This document shows positions 45,038 through 54,050 of a stretch of DNA of 64,000 nucleotides, in pieces (the stretch's first letter is position 1; each line of letters starts with the position of its first letter). The stretch spans positions 221,570 through 285,569 of the forward strand of contig NZ_RXHJ01000001.1 of assembly GCF_003955685.1 (NCBI RefSeq), given 5' to 3'. The DNA is from Corynebacterium hylobatis (lineage in GTDB: Bacteria; Actinomycetota; Actinomycetes; Mycobacteriales; Mycobacteriaceae). Below the pieces are notes generated by a model that did no database searches, had not been told where the DNA came from, and saw only the letters and a program-made list of their open reading frames with translations. Both the position numbers and the translations under genes were made by a program.

Positions 45038-47839
45038 ATGAGCACGAACAGTTTCGATACCCGCGATCAGCTGAGAGTGGGTGACACCGACTACGAGATC
45101 TTCCGCCTGGACAAGGTGGAGACCACATCCCGCCTGCCCTACAGCCTCAAGATTCTCCTGGAGAACCTGCTGCGCAACGAGGATGGCCGCCTGGTCACCC
45201 GGGAGCAGATCGACGCCCTGGTCAACTGGACCCCGGAGGACACCTCCGAACGCGAGATCCAGTACTCCCCCGCCCGCGTCCTCATGCAGGACTTCACCGG
45301 CGTGCCCTGTGTGGTCGACCTGGTGGCCATGCGCGACGCGATGACAGACCTGGGCGGCGACCCGAAGAAGATCAACCCGCTGATCCCCGGTGAGCTGGTC
45401 ATCGACCACTCGCTGATCGCCGACGCCTTCGGCACCCCGGAGGCCCTGGGCATCAACGCGCAACTGGAGTTCGAGCGCAACGAGGAGCGCTACCAGCTGC
45501 TGCGCTGGGCGCAGGAGTCCTTCAGTGATTTCGTGGTGGTCCCGCCGGACACCGGTATCTGCCACCAGGTCAACCTCGAGTACCTCTCGCGTGTGGTGTT
45601 CACCCGGGAGCGCGACGGCGTGACCCAGGCCTATCCGGACACCCTCGTCGGCACTGACTCCCACACCCCGATGGTCAACGGCCTCGGTGTGCTCGGCTGG
45701 GGCGTGGGCGGCATCGAGGCGGAGGCCGCCATGCTCGGCCAGCCCGCCAGCCTGCTCATCCCCGAGGTCGTGGGACTGAAGCTGACAGGTGAACTGCCCA
45801 CCGGCACCACCGCCACCGACCTCGTGCTCACCGTGGTCGAGCTGCTGCGTGAGACCCGGGTGGTGGGCAAATTCGTCGAGTTCTTCGGCCCCGGCGTCGC
45901 CAGTGTCCCGCTGGCCAACCGGGCCACCCTGGGCAACATGAGCCCGGAGTACGGTGCGACGGTCGCGATCTTCCCCATCGACGACGAGACCCTGGACTAC
46001 ATGCGCCTGACCGGTCGCGAGGAACAACAGATCAAGCTGGTCGAGGCCTACGCGAAGCAGCAGGGCCTGTGGCACGATCCGGAGAATCCGGCCCAGTACA
46101 CGCAGGTCGTGGAGCTGGACCTTGCCACCGTCGAGCCCTCCATCGCCGGGCCGAAGCGCCCCCAGGACCGGATTCCGCTGGGTGATGCCCCCGCGACGGT
46201 CCTCGGTCTGCTCGCCGGTGAGCGATCCATCTACGAGCCGGCCGACGGCGGCGTGGACGACGCCTCCGCGGATTCCTTCCCGGCCAGTGACCCGGTCTCT
46301 CTGACGACGGGCCCCCGGAAGGATCCGCCGCCGCGGAAGCTCACCCGGGAGCAGCTGACCGCCAACGCGAAGCTGGGCTGGCCCAGTGACCCGGTGGATG
46401 TGACCATCGGTGGGACACCGGCGATCATCGACCACGGTGACGTGGTCATCGCGGCGATCACCTCGTGCACCAACACCTCCAACCCCTCGGTCATGCTGGG
46501 CGCGGCCCTGCTGGCCAAGAAGGCGGTGGAGAAGGGCCTGAAGACCCGCCCCTGGGTGAAGACGACCCTGGCGCCGGGTTCCCGCGTGGTCACCGACTAC
46601 CTGGAGCGTGCGGGGCTGACGGAGTACCTCGACGCCCTGGGCTTCAACAACATCGGTTACGGCTGCACCACCTGTATCGGCAACTCCGGGCCGCTGATCC
46701 CGGAGGTCAGCCAGGCGACGACCGGCAACGACCTCAACGTCGCCTCGGTGCTCTCGGGCAACCGTAACTTCGAGGGCCGGATCCACCCGGAGGTCAAGAT
46801 GAACTTCCTGGCCTCCCCGCCGCTGGTCATCGCCTATGCGCTGGCCGGCAGCCTGCACACGGATCTGCTCACCGAGCCGCTGGCGAAGAACGCCGACGGC
46901 GAGGACGTCTACCTGCGGGACATCTGGCCCTCTGACGAGGAGATCCGCGAGGTGGTCAGCGAGAACGTCCGCGCCGAGATGTTCGAGGAGGGCTACGCCG
47001 ATGTCTTCACCGGCGACGAGAACTGGCGCGGCATGGACGTGCCGGAGGGCGACAAGTATGCCTGGAGCGGGGAGTCCACCTATATCCGCAAGCCTCCCTA
47101 TTTCGACGGGATGGGTGCGGAACCGGAGCCGGTCACCGATGTCACGGGTGCCCGCGTGCTGGCGCTGCTGGGTGATTCCGTCACCACCGACCATATTTCC
47201 CCGGCCGGCAACATCAACCCGAATTCCCCGGCGGGCCGCTACCTGCAGGAGCAGGGCGTGGCACCGAAGGACTTCAACTCCTACGGTTCGCGCCGCGGCA
47301 ACCACCACGTGATGGTGCGCGGCACCTTCGCCAACGTGCGTCTGCGTAATCTGCTGGCCCCGGGCACGGAGGGCGGCGTGACCCGCCACTTCCCGGACGG
47401 GGAGCAGACCTCGATCTATGAGGCTGCGATGCAGTACGCGGAGGAGAAGGTCCCGCTGGTGGTCATCGCGGGCACCGAATACGGTTCCGGTTCCTCGCGT
47501 GACTGGGCGGCCAAGGGCACCACGCTGCTGGGTGTGCGTGCGGTGATCGCGCAGTCCTTTGAGCGCATCCACCGCTCCAACCTGGTGGGTATGGGTGTGC
47601 TGCCGCTGCAGTTCCCGGAGGGTGAATCCGCGGAGAGCCTGGGCATCACCGGTGAGGAGGTCTTCTCCATCACGGGCCTGGAGGGCCGGGCGGACATCCC
47701 GGAGACGGTGACCGTGCGCGGTGAGGCTGACGGTCGCACCGTCGAGTTCGAGGCGGTCGTCCGGGTGGATACCCCGGCGGAGGAGGCCTACTACCAGCAC
47801 GGCGGCATCCTGCCGTACGTGCTGCGTCAGCTCCTCTGA
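45038..47839 (+). CDS. acn: Aconitate hydratase A
   Basis: TCA-cycle enzyme interconverting citrate and isocitrate through a 4Fe-4S cluster. The 933-residue length matches corynebacterial Acn (939 in C. glutamicum). Cluster cysteines lie in [13 protein letters not shown] (about 473-485) and [12 protein letters not shown] (about 543-554). [22 protein letters not shown] (begins at about residue 203) and the swivel domain [17 protein letters not shown] (about 709-725) and [17 protein letters not shown] (about 810-826) are present. A 288-base gap precedes it; promoter boxes could not be assigned. The TetR gene acnR that follows acn in C. glutamicum is not found here. Confidence 0.97.
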   Translation: MSTNSFDTRDQLRVGDTDYEIFRLDKVETTSRLPYSLKILLENLLRNEDGRLVTREQIDALVNWTPEDTSEREIQYSPARVLMQDFTGVPCVVDLVAMRDAMTDLGGDPKKINPLIPGELVIDHSLIADAFGTPEALGINAQLEFERNEERYQLLRWAQESFSDFVVVPPDTGICHQVNLEYLSRVVFTRERDGVTQAYPDTLVGTDSHTPMVNGLGVLGWGVGGIEAEAAMLGQPASLLIPEVVGLKLTGELPTGTTATDLVLTVVELLRETRVVGKFVEFFGPGVASVPLANRATLGNMSPEYGATVAIFPIDDETLDYMRLTGREEQQIKLVEAYAKQQGLWHDPENPAQYTQVVELDLATVEPSIAGPKRPQDRIPLGDAPATVLGLLAGERSIYEPADGGVDDASADSFPASDPVSLTTGPRKDPPPRKLTREQLTANAKLGWPSDPVDVTIGGTPAIIDHGDVVIAAITSCTNTSNPSVMLGAALLAKKAVEKGLKTRPWVKTTLAPGSRVVTDYLERAGLTEYLDALGFNNIGYGCTTCIGNSGPLIPEVSQATTGNDLNVASVLSGNRNFEGRIHPEVKMNFLASPPLVIAYALAGSLHTDLLTEPLAKNADGEDVYLRDIWPSDEEIREVVSENVRAEMFEEGYADVFTGDENWRGMDVPEGDKYAWSGESTYIRKPPYFDGMGAEPEPVTDVTGARVLALLGDSVTTDHISPAGNINPNSPAGRYLQEQGVAPKDFNSYGSRRGNHHVMVRGTFANVRLRNLLAPGTEGGVTRHFPDGEQTSIYEAAMQYAEEKVPLVVIAGTEYGSGSSRDWAAKGTTLLGVRAVIAQSFERIHRSNLVGMGVLPLQFPEGESAESLGITGEEVFSITGLEGRADIPETVTVRGEADGRTVEFEAVVRVDTPAEEAYYQHGGILPYVLRQLL

Positions 47840-47905
47840 CACCTCAGCAGCCCATACCCGGCGGGAGGTTTCGGCACCCGCAGGGCATGGGCTAGCCTGT
47901 GGGGC

Positions 47906-48055
47906 ATGACTGACCCGCTTGCGAATCCTGAGACGACCGACGAGCCTCCCAGTATCCGTGCTGCCGCGCCCGCCCCGAAAAACCGGTGGTGGGCGACGGG
48001 CGGACTGATCCTGGCGGTGGCGCTCCTGCTCATCTTCGTCATCGGGGTGCTGTAG
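47906..48055 (+). CDS. Small single-pass membrane protein (49 residues)
   Basis: Reads MTDPLANPETTDEPPSIRAA, then PAPKNRWW and one membrane helix (about 31-48, TGGLILAVALLLIFVIGVL) reaching the C-terminus, a tail-anchored layout with the N-terminus probably in the cytoplasm. A TAGCCT box at 47893-47898 lies seven bases before the ATG, suggesting a leaderless message of its own. No function is known to me. The clear hydrophobic helix bounded by basic and aromatic residues supports a real gene. Confidence 0.55.
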   Translation: MTDPLANPETTDEPPSIRAAAPAPKNRWWATGGLILAVALLLIFVIGVL

Positions 48056-48120
48056 CAGGGTGCCGTGGGCGCAGGTAGGGTGAGGAATCGTCTGTACCCA
48101 CGATCATGAAAGGCCGCGCA

Positions 48121-48411
48121 ATGCTGTTTCTGGCACGCATGGATGTCACGTTCCCCGAGTCCCTCACCCCTGAGCAGGTCGCCGATTTCCAGGTCCGCGA
48201 GAAGGAGTACTCCGGCAACCTCCAGAAGGAGGGCGTGATGAAGGGCATCTGGCGCGTGGTCGGCGAGTACGCCAACTACTCCATCTACGATGTGCGCGAC
48301 AATGATCACCTGCACGAGGTGCTCTCCGGTTTCCCGATGTACAAGCACATGGACATCAAGGTCACCCCGCTGGCGCAGCACCCGAACGCCACCCGCGAGG
48401 ACTTCTTCTAG
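48121..48411 (+). CDS. Muconolactone delta-isomerase family protein
   Basis: CatC isomerises muconolactone to 3-oxoadipate enol-lactone in catechol degradation. The 96-residue protein begins MLFLARMDVTFPESLTPEQV and has the ferredoxin-like family pattern, including GIWRVVGEYANYSIYDV (about 43-59) and PMYKHMDIKVTPLAQHP (about 71-87). GAAAGG seven bases before ATG 48121 makes this start better than 48106. No other catechol-pathway gene is adjacent, so its role may be other than in catechol use. Confidence 0.8.
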   Translation: MLFLARMDVTFPESLTPEQVADFQVREKEYSGNLQKEGVMKGIWRVVGEYANYSIYDVRDNDHLHEVLSGFPMYKHMDIKVTPLAQHPNATREDFF

Positions 48412-48430
48412 GCTCCTGCGCTTATCGACG

Positions 48431-48480
48431 AAACACCGCCCGTCCCCCACGTTCTCATGTGGGGGACGGGCGGTGTTTTC
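48431..48480. terminator. Strong bidirectional terminator
   Basis: A perfect 20-base stem, AAACACCGCCCGTCCCCCAC (48431-48450) with its complement at 48459-48478, has an 8-base loop. Runs of A and T flank it, so it can end both the isomerase gene (plus) and the convergent pspC-type gene (minus). Confidence 0.9.
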
Positions 48481-48515
48481 TTTCCCCCTGGCCCTGGCTT
48501 GGATTCGTGGGGGTG

Positions 48516-48722
48516 TCAGCCCTGCGGCATGATGAACCAGGCAATGATGTACGCCAGGATCTGGGGGCCGGGCAGGAGGAAGGAGACCACGAAGATCAGG
48601 CGGACCAGGGTGGGGTTCCAGCCGTAGGTTTCGGCGATGCCGCCGAGGACGCCGCCGACGAAGCGGTCTGTGTTGGAACGGTGGAGGCGTCGCTGGTGCA
48701 TCGGGGTGTTGAAGTCGTTCAT
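48516..48722 (-). CDS. PspC-domain membrane protein
   Basis: A 68-residue protein with the PspC core: RFVGGVLGGIAETYGWNPTL (about 20-39), then VRLIFVVSFLLPGPQILAYI and a hydrophobic end closing in WFIMPQG. PspC proteins act in envelope stress in other bacteria; in actinobacteria they often occur as short single-domain forms like this one. It has its own spacing from marR (105 bases) and converges on the strong terminator at 48431-48480. Confidence 0.85.
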   Translation of the reverse strand: MNDFNTPMHQRRLHRSNTDRFVGGVLGGIAETYGWNPTLVRLIFVVSFLLPGPQILAYIIAWFIMPQG

Positions 48723-48827
48723 GTCAGGCTCCTCAGGTCTGTTTCTCTGTCAACTCCCATTGTGTCAGCCCGGCGGGGCGAAGAACATGGGGAAAAGCCC
48801 TGAGGAAACCCTGAAGCTTCAGCCGGC

Positions 48828-49421
48828 TCAGCAGTCGGAGTCGGCGTCTGCGTCGGCGGGTTCCGTGAGGGAGCCGCAGAAGTCCGGATGGCCCGGAACG
48901 TTGCTCACCGCGGTGACACCTTCCATGAAGGCCTTGACGTGGGTCAGCTGCTCCGGCGTCATGTGGTCGAAGACGACCCGGCGGACGCTCTCCACGTGCT
49001 CCGGGGCGGCGGCGCGCAGCCGGCGCATGCCGTCGTCGGTGAGTGAGACGATGACGCCGCGGGCATCACCCTCGCTCTTGCGTTTGGTCACCAGTCCGCG
49101 GCGCTCCATGCGGGTGATCTGGTGGGAGGTGCGCGAACGGTCCCAGTCCAGTCCGGCGCAGAGGTCACGCAGGCGCAGCGCCTGGTCCTCTGCCTCGGAG
49201 AGGGATACCAGCACGGAGAACTCGGAGCTGGAGAGGTCGCTGCAGCTCAGCAGGGTCTCATCCAGTACCCGGTCGATCTTGCGCATGCCGGCGAGGATGA
49301 GCCGCCACACCGCCTGTTCTTCATCGTTGAGCCAACGAGCCTCGGTTGCCATGTCATCGACTATAACCCCGCCATAGGTTGCATCAATAATCGCGGGTGC
49401 CGGATCGGTGCTTGCACTCAT
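48828..49421 (-). CDS. MarR-family transcriptional regulator
   Basis: A 197-residue winged-helix regulator with a dimerising N-terminal helix, the DNA-binding region SSSEFSVLVSLSEAEDQALRLRDL...DWDRSRTSHQITRMERRGLV (about 65-115) and the wing KRKSEGDARGVIVSLTDDG (about 117-135). The Cys residues SC (about 60), FC (about 181) and the final DC could be redox- or metal-sensitive. AGAGGAG ten bases upstream supports ATG 49419-49421 over an inner ATG at 49352. It is divergent from yceI and shares with it a palindromic site, so it probably represses both. Confidence 0.88.
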   Translation of the reverse strand: MSASTDPAPAIIDATYGGVIVDDMATEARWLNDEEQAVWRLILAGMRKIDRVLDETLLSCSDLSSSEFSVLVSLSEAEDQALRLRDLCAGLDWDRSRTSHQITRMERRGLVTKRKSEGDARGVIVSLTDDGMRRLRAAAPEHVESVRRVVFDHMTPEQLTHVKAFMEGVTAVSNVPGHPDFCGSLTEPADADADSDC

Positions 49422-49479
49422 CTCTGTCCACTCCTCTGGTTAGGGTCCATGACCTGCTTTTTCTTATTCGTTGAAACTA

Positions 49480-49522
49480 ATCATACACGACATGTTGACA
49501 AGTCATCAACATTTGTTAGAGT
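49480..49522. promoter_or_regulatory. Overlapping marR/yceI promoters with palindromic operator
   Basis: A 21-base palindrome at 49492-49512 has arms ATGTTGA and TCAACAT around seven bases. It covers the -35 of the plus promoter (TTGACA 49495-49500, 16 bases, TAGAGT 49517-49522) for yceI and the -35 of the minus promoter (TTGATG, 49504-49509; TATGAT, 49480-49485, 18-base spacing) for marR. This is a good candidate for the binding site of the adjacent MarR protein. Confidence 0.65.
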
Positions 49523-49617
49523 GGTCATCGAACCGCACGACGGCAGGCCCACCGGGCAGGCCGGGGAGCGGTCAAGAATTTTAGCGACAGCACACACCAA
49601 CTCAAGGAGATCAAGAA

Positions 49618-50154
49618 ATGACTGACTACAACGGCACCTGGGTCCTGGACACCGCCCACACCGAGATCGGCTTCACCGCCCGCCACGCCATGGTCACCAA
49701 GGTCCGCGGCAAGTTCGAGGACTTCGAGGCCTCGGCGGTCGTCGACACTGAGAACCCGCAGGCATCCGTGGTCAAGGCAGTCATCAAGACAGCCTCCGTG
49801 AACACCGGAAACGCCGACCGCGACGGCCACGTCCGCGGCGACGACTTCTTCGCCGTCGAGCAGTTCCCGGAGATGACCTTCGAGTCCACCTCCTTCGATA
49901 TCCACGGCAACTCCGGCACCGTCACCGGCGACCTGACCCTCAAGGGCATCACCAGGCCGGTCACCCTGGACGTCGAGATCTTCGGCGTCGAGGAGGATCC
50001 GTTCGGCAACACCCGCATCGGCTTCGAGGCCACCACCAAGATCAACCGCAAGGACTTCGGCGTCGACTTCCAGGCCCCGCTGGGCTCCGGTGGCGTGCTG
50101 GTCTCCGAGCAGATCACCATCGAGATCGACGGCTCCGGCATCAAGCAGGCCTGA
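49618..50154 (+). CDS. YceI-family protein
   Basis: YceI proteins are lipocalin-like beta barrels that bind polyisoprenoids or other lipids. This 178-residue protein starts TDYNGTWVLDTAHTEIGFTA and carries the family pattern with HVRGDDFFAVEQFPEMTFES (about 77-96) and GDLTLKGITRPVTLDVE (about 104-120). No signal peptide is seen, so it is cytoplasmic. An ideal AAGGAG lies eight bases before the ATG. Its promoter overlaps the operator shared with the divergent marR gene, so expression is probably inducible. Confidence 0.92.
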   Translation: MTDYNGTWVLDTAHTEIGFTARHAMVTKVRGKFEDFEASAVVDTENPQASVVKAVIKTASVNTGNADRDGHVRGDDFFAVEQFPEMTFESTSFDIHGNSGTVTGDLTLKGITRPVTLDVEIFGVEEDPFGNTRIGFEATTKINRKDFGVDFQAPLGSGGVLVSEQITIEIDGSGIKQA

Positions 50155-50189
50155 GGCCTCGGAGGCTGAAAGGCCTCTCCCCCAGTTCC

Positions 50190-50223
50190 ACCCCCGCACC
50201 CACTCTCCTCGAGGTGCGGGGGT
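50190..50223. terminator. Bidirectional terminator between yceI and the Rad50-like gene
   Basis: An 11-base perfect stem, ACCCCCGCACC (50190-50200) and GGTGCGGGGGT (50213-50223), with a 12-base loop, lies between convergent genes. T-runs are short. Confidence 0.65.
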
Positions 50224-50242
50224 TCTGGCGTCCTGAGGCCCC

Positions 50243-52903
50243 CTAGAGCAGCATCCCGCTCGATTTGAGGTCCTCGATGGCGTATTCGGTGCGCCCGACG
50301 ACCCGGTTGTAGCGCTGGGGTTCACACGTGAGGACGATGACCTGGCTGGTCCGCCCCATCTGGCTGAACAGCGTGGCCATCAGTCCGAGACGCCCCTGGT
50401 CGGTGGAGCCTAAGGCGTCGTCGATGATCACGGGGACGGGCACCGTCCCGTCCGCGCTCTCCCGGGAGGTCAGGCCGGCGATGGCGAAGCGGGTGAGGAT
50501 CGCCAGCTGCTCCTTCGCCCCCGCCGACAGCCCGTCCACCGGCACGGTGTCCGCGCCGATGCTGCGCTGGGTGACCTCGAGATCCTCCGAGAGCGAGAAC
50601 TCCACCTGCGGGCCGAAAACGGTGCGCGCCAGGCTGGTCAGCTGCTCGGCGAAGGGCCGGGCATAGCGGGCGCGCGCGGCATCCCGGTGCCGGTGGAGGG
50701 TCTCACGCAGCAGGCGCACCGCCTCCGCCCGGCGGCTGACCGAGTCGAACTGGTGCTGCGCCGCCGCCAGTGCCGCGGCCGCCTTGTCCAGGCGTTCCGC
50801 GGCACCGGTGGCCTGCTCGATCCGCCCCTGCAGCTCACGGAGCGTCAGCTCGGCCTCGCTTATCGACACCCCCAGCGACTCCACCCGTTCCTTCGCCCCC
50901 AGATGGAGGCCCGCGGCAAGTTCCGGGTCCACGGCGGCGACCTCCGCCTCCGCGTCCCGGGAGCGTGCCTCCGCCTCCTCCCGGGCTTTCCCGCACTCGA
51001 GTAGAGCGGCCTCCAGAACCTCGTCCGCTGCTGCGTCCACCGCCTCTGCCAGGGACTGCTGCGCTGCGGCAAGCTTCGCCTCGGCCGCCTCGATCCGCAC
51101 CCTCAGGGTGGTCAGCTCGGTCTGGGCCTTGCGTTCCTGCCAGGGGGCGAGGTCGGCGCCCAGGACGTCGATGAGTTTCCGCGCCTCCTCCTCGGCCTGT
51201 TCCGCATCCTCGACCGCGCGGGCGGCCGCGGCGGCGTTGATTTCCGGCAACTCCACCTCGGCCAGTTCCTGGTCGAGGCGCGCCAGCTCAGCCACGAGTG
51301 TCTCCTCATCCGCCCCGCCGAGCAGGTCGGTGCGCTCCCGCAGCAGCTGGGCCAGTTCCTCGGCGGCGGTGCGGGCCTGCTCACGGGCAGCCCGCACCGT
51401 CGGCAGGTCCGGCAGCTCCAGGTCCGCCAGCAGGTCGGCGAGTCGGGCCTCGGCCGCGGCGACCGGGTCGGTGCCGGAGGTCTCGTCGCGGCCGGGCATG
51501 TAGCGGGCGGTGATCTCCCCGAGGGTCAGCTCTGTGCCCTGGGCAAGTTCGACGTGGAGGGGGGCGCTGTCGAACGTGCGGGACTCCCCGTCCACGGTGA
51601 TCTGTGTGCCCACCGGGGCGTTGAGCTCCAGCTTCGCGGCGGTCTGCTCGCGCAGGCGGCGCTGCAGGGTCACCTCCGTGGTGGCCTCCTCCACGGAGGC
51701 GACATCAGCGTCGGTGATCTGCCGGCCCGCGGTCTGTTCCCGCAGCGCACGGACCCGGTCGTTGAGTTCGCTGACCTGACTGAGCTGCGCGGACAGCTCG
51801 GCCCGGCGCGCGGCGGCCGTCACCAGGCGCTGGTGGCGGCGTGCTTCCCGCAACTGCCCGGCGGTCTCCTCCAGATCGAGCTTCGCGGCGGCGAGCTGTT
51901 CCCCCAGCTGCTGCAGTTGGGTGTTCTCCTCTGCCGCGGCCTGCTGTGCCTCCGCCAGCCCGCGGCTGCGAAGTTCGAGCTCTTCCCCGGCCTCCGTCAC
52001 GGCCAGGCGCAGACGGCCGCGCTGGGCCACGGCCTCCCCGGCGCGCTGGTGGGCCTCGGCGGCCAGCTGGAGTTCCCGGCGCAGGTGGGTTGCCTTCTCG
52101 TGGGCCTGCCTGGCCACTTCCGACTTCTGGGCGAGCGCAACCTCCTCGGCCTGCGCCTCGGGCAGGGCTGCGGCGTCGCGGTCACGCCGCTCGACGATCC
52201 GGTCGTGGCGGTCGACGAAGCCCTGCAGTTCGCGGTGCTCAGCCTGGGCAGCCGTGTGCTCGGTCCGGGTGTCCTCGCAGGCCTGACGGGCATTCTTGAG
52301 GTCGTTGGCGGCGTCACCGCGTTTGGCCGACCAGTAACGGGTGTACTCCTTCTCCACGGCCGCCAGCAGGGCGGTGTCCTCGGTGCCGGCATCGGCTTGC
52401 CCACCGTCGCCACCGTCGCCGCCGTAGCCGTCGAGTGCCTTCGTCAGGGAGGGGATGCCCACGGCGCTGATGGTCTCGCCGAGATCCTCCTGACTCATGA
52501 ACAGTGCCTGCAGCAGATTTTCGTCGAGGTGTTCACGGATGATCTCCTCGAGGCGTTCATCCGCCTCCCGGCCGGTGTGGTTCTCCCGTTGGGGCGTGCT
52601 GATGTTCAGCTCCGACTTGGCACGGCGCAGCCAGTTCTTGGTGATGGTGAAGGTGTGCGGGCCGATCGTGGCGTGCAGGGTGACGGTGGGGGATTCATCC
52701 CGGCCCACCGGCTGGAGGGCCTTGACCTCCTTCCTGGTGGTTCCGTGCTTCTCCAGCAACACGGTGCGCAGGGCCTCCACGGTGGTGGACTTGCCCTGTT
52801 CGTTGTCGCCGTGGATGACGATGACGCCGGTCTCGGGCAGACCGGACAGCTCCAGCTGTTCGATGCCGCGGACGTTGCGGATGCTCAGGGAGTGGATACG
52901 CAT
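50243..52903 (-). CDS. Rad50/SbcC-like SMC-type ATPase without zinc hook
   Basis: Likely the ATPase partner of the Mre11-like phosphoesterase encoded just upstream, acting on DNA ends or hairpins. The 886-residue protein has Walker A HGDNEQGKST (31-40), a signature GLSAGAKEQLAIL (791-803) and Walker B VPVIIDDALGSTD (about 823-835), so the head is complete. Coiled coils fill about 180-425 and 480-790. The middle, where Rad50/SbcC has a CxxC zinc hook, instead has a cysteine-free, beta-like segment (about 425-471, VGTQITVDGES...LTLGEITARYMPG). The organisation is closer to Bacillus YhaN than to SbcC. It ends a four-gene operon. Confidence 0.82.
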   Translation of the reverse strand: MRIHSLSIRNVRGIEQLELSGLPETGVIVIHGDNEQGKSTTVEALRTVLLEKHGTTRKEVKALQPVGRDESPTVTLHATIGPHTFTITKNWLRRAKSELNISTPQRENHTGREADERLEEIIREHLDENLLQALFMSQEDLGETISAVGIPSLTKALDGYGGDGGDGGQADAGTEDTALLAAVEKEYTRYWSAKRGDAANDLKNARQACEDTRTEHTAAQAEHRELQGFVDRHDRIVERRDRDAAALPEAQAEEVALAQKSEVARQAHEKATHLRRELQLAAEAHQRAGEAVAQRGRLRLAVTEAGEELELRSRGLAEAQQAAAEENTQLQQLGEQLAAAKLDLEETAGQLREARRHQRLVTAAARRAELSAQLSQVSELNDRVRALREQTAGRQITDADVASVEEATTEVTLQRRLREQTAAKLELNAPVGTQITVDGESRTFDSAPLHVELAQGTELTLGEITARYMPGRDETSGTDPVAAAEARLADLLADLELPDLPTVRAAREQARTAAEELAQLLRERTDLLGGADEETLVAELARLDQELAEVELPEINAAAAARAVEDAEQAEEEARKLIDVLGADLAPWQERKAQTELTTLRVRIEAAEAKLAAAQQSLAEAVDAAADEVLEAALLECGKAREEAEARSRDAEAEVAAVDPELAAGLHLGAKERVESLGVSISEAELTLRELQGRIEQATGAAERLDKAAAALAAAQHQFDSVSRRAEAVRLLRETLHRHRDAARARYARPFAEQLTSLARTVFGPQVEFSLSEDLEVTQRSIGADTVPVDGLSAGAKEQLAILTRFAIAGLTSRESADGTVPVPVIIDDALGSTDQGRLGLMATLFSQMGRTSQVIVLTCEPQRYNRVVGRTEYAIEDLKSSGMLL

Positions 52904-52907
52904 GGGG

Positions 52908-54050
52908 CTAGTTCTCCTTGGCCAGGCGGAAGAAGAGGTTGACGGCGTCGCGGGCGGTGGGGTCCGTCCCGGCGGATTCGACCAGCTCGCCCAGCGCGGT
53001 GGCGGCGAAACCGGTCAGTCCGAGGGAGTCGAGTTCCTCCGGGCCCGGCTCCAGGTGCAGGTCGGTCAGGCGGGCCCGTTCCCGGAGGGAGGCAAAGACG
53101 GGTTCGTGCTGCGCGATGCCCTCCTCGAGCAGCCGGGTGGCGGACATGTCCAGTGTTCCGCGCAGGCCGTATTTGATCACGGTGCGCTCCTTGTCCGGGT
53201 AGGCGTCAAGGGCGTCGAGGAATTCCGCCACGTCCTCCTCCCCGCCCAGTTCCCGGTCGAGGGCCTCGAAGGTCCACTGGCCGGTGGTGACCTCCGCCAC
53301 CTGCACGGCGGCGTCGCTGGTGGTGGTCTTCTCTACTTGCACCACCAGGGCCTTGCCGGAGTTGGTCTCCCCGCCCCCGGCGGTGGCGTGGTCGCGGAAG
53401 TCGGTGGTCTCGGGCGCGCCGGAGAACCACACCCGCCCGGAGGCACCCACCGGCTGGGCGGAGTGGGTGTCGCCGAGCGCGAGGTAGTCGATGGTGCCCT
53501 CCGCCAGGCGGGACTCGGCATGCGCCAGGTCGATGAGGTCGGGGGTGTGTTCGTTGCTGCGGGCCTCGGCCTGGCCGTGGGCGACCATGATGCGGATATT
53601 CTCCGTCGGTTCCAGGCCGTCGAGGGCCTGCCGGACCAGGTCGGTGGTGGCCTTGCGCGCCAGCAGGGGTGCGCCGAGCAGCTCCACGCCTTCGGTCACC
53701 GCCACCACCTGGGAGTCGGCGAGCACATGGACACCGGGCAGGTCGAGACGGCGGAAGACCGAGTCCGCCACGAGGGGATCATGGTTGCCGGGCAGGAGAT
53801 AAACCGGGACGGGTAACCGCCGCAGCTCCTCCAGTGCCCGGCCCGTGGTCTGCGCCGAGAGCGAATTCGAGTCGAAGACGTCACCGGCGATGACGATGAA
53901 CTCCGCCCCGTGTTCGAGCGCCACCTCCCCCAGGCGGCGGAGGGTAGCCAGGCGGGCGGCGTCGAAACGCGCCTGCGCCTCCCCGGCCAGGAACCAGCGG
54001 GTCATGCCCAGCTGCAGGTCAGAGGTGTGGATGAAGGTTGTGGCGGTCAT
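52908..54050 (-). CDS. Mre11/SbcD-like metallophosphoesterase
   Basis: Probable DNA nuclease partner of the ATPase that follows after four bases. The 380-residue protein has the calcineurin-like series IHTSDLQLG (7-15), VIAGDVFDSN (about 53-62), LLPGNHDPLV (about 85-94), VAHGQAE (about 155-161) and LALGDTHSAQ (about 191-200). Motif I normally reads D-x-H; here the histidine is Gln (DLQ), and the last motif is GDTH rather than GHxH. The C-terminal part (about 270-380) is a separate domain rich in Leu/Glu. The start overlaps the SWIM gene stop by four bases (ATGA). Similar in plan to Bacillus YhaO. Confidence 0.82.
   Translation of the reverse strand: MTATTFIHTSDLQLGMTRWFLAGEAQARFDAARLATLRRLGEVALEHGAEFIVIAGDVFDSNSLSAQTTGRALEELRRLPVPVYLLPGNHDPLVADSVFRRLDLPGVHVLADSQVVAVTEGVELLGAPLLARKATTDLVRQALDGLEPTENIRIMVAHGQAEARSNEHTPDLIDLAHAESRLAEGTIDYLALGDTHSAQPVGASGRVWFSGAPETTDFRDHATAGGGETNSGKALVVQVEKTTTSDAAVQVAEVTTGQWTFEALDRELGGEEDVAEFLDALDAYPDKERTVIKYGLRGTLDMSATRLLEEGIAQHEPVFASLRERARLTDLHLEPGPEELDSLGLTGFAATALGELVESAGTDPTARDAVNLFFRLAKEN

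Noticed and set aside
44978..47842. 954-codon open frame opposite acn
   Set aside because: It exactly covers aconitase on the other strand and has no motif of its own.
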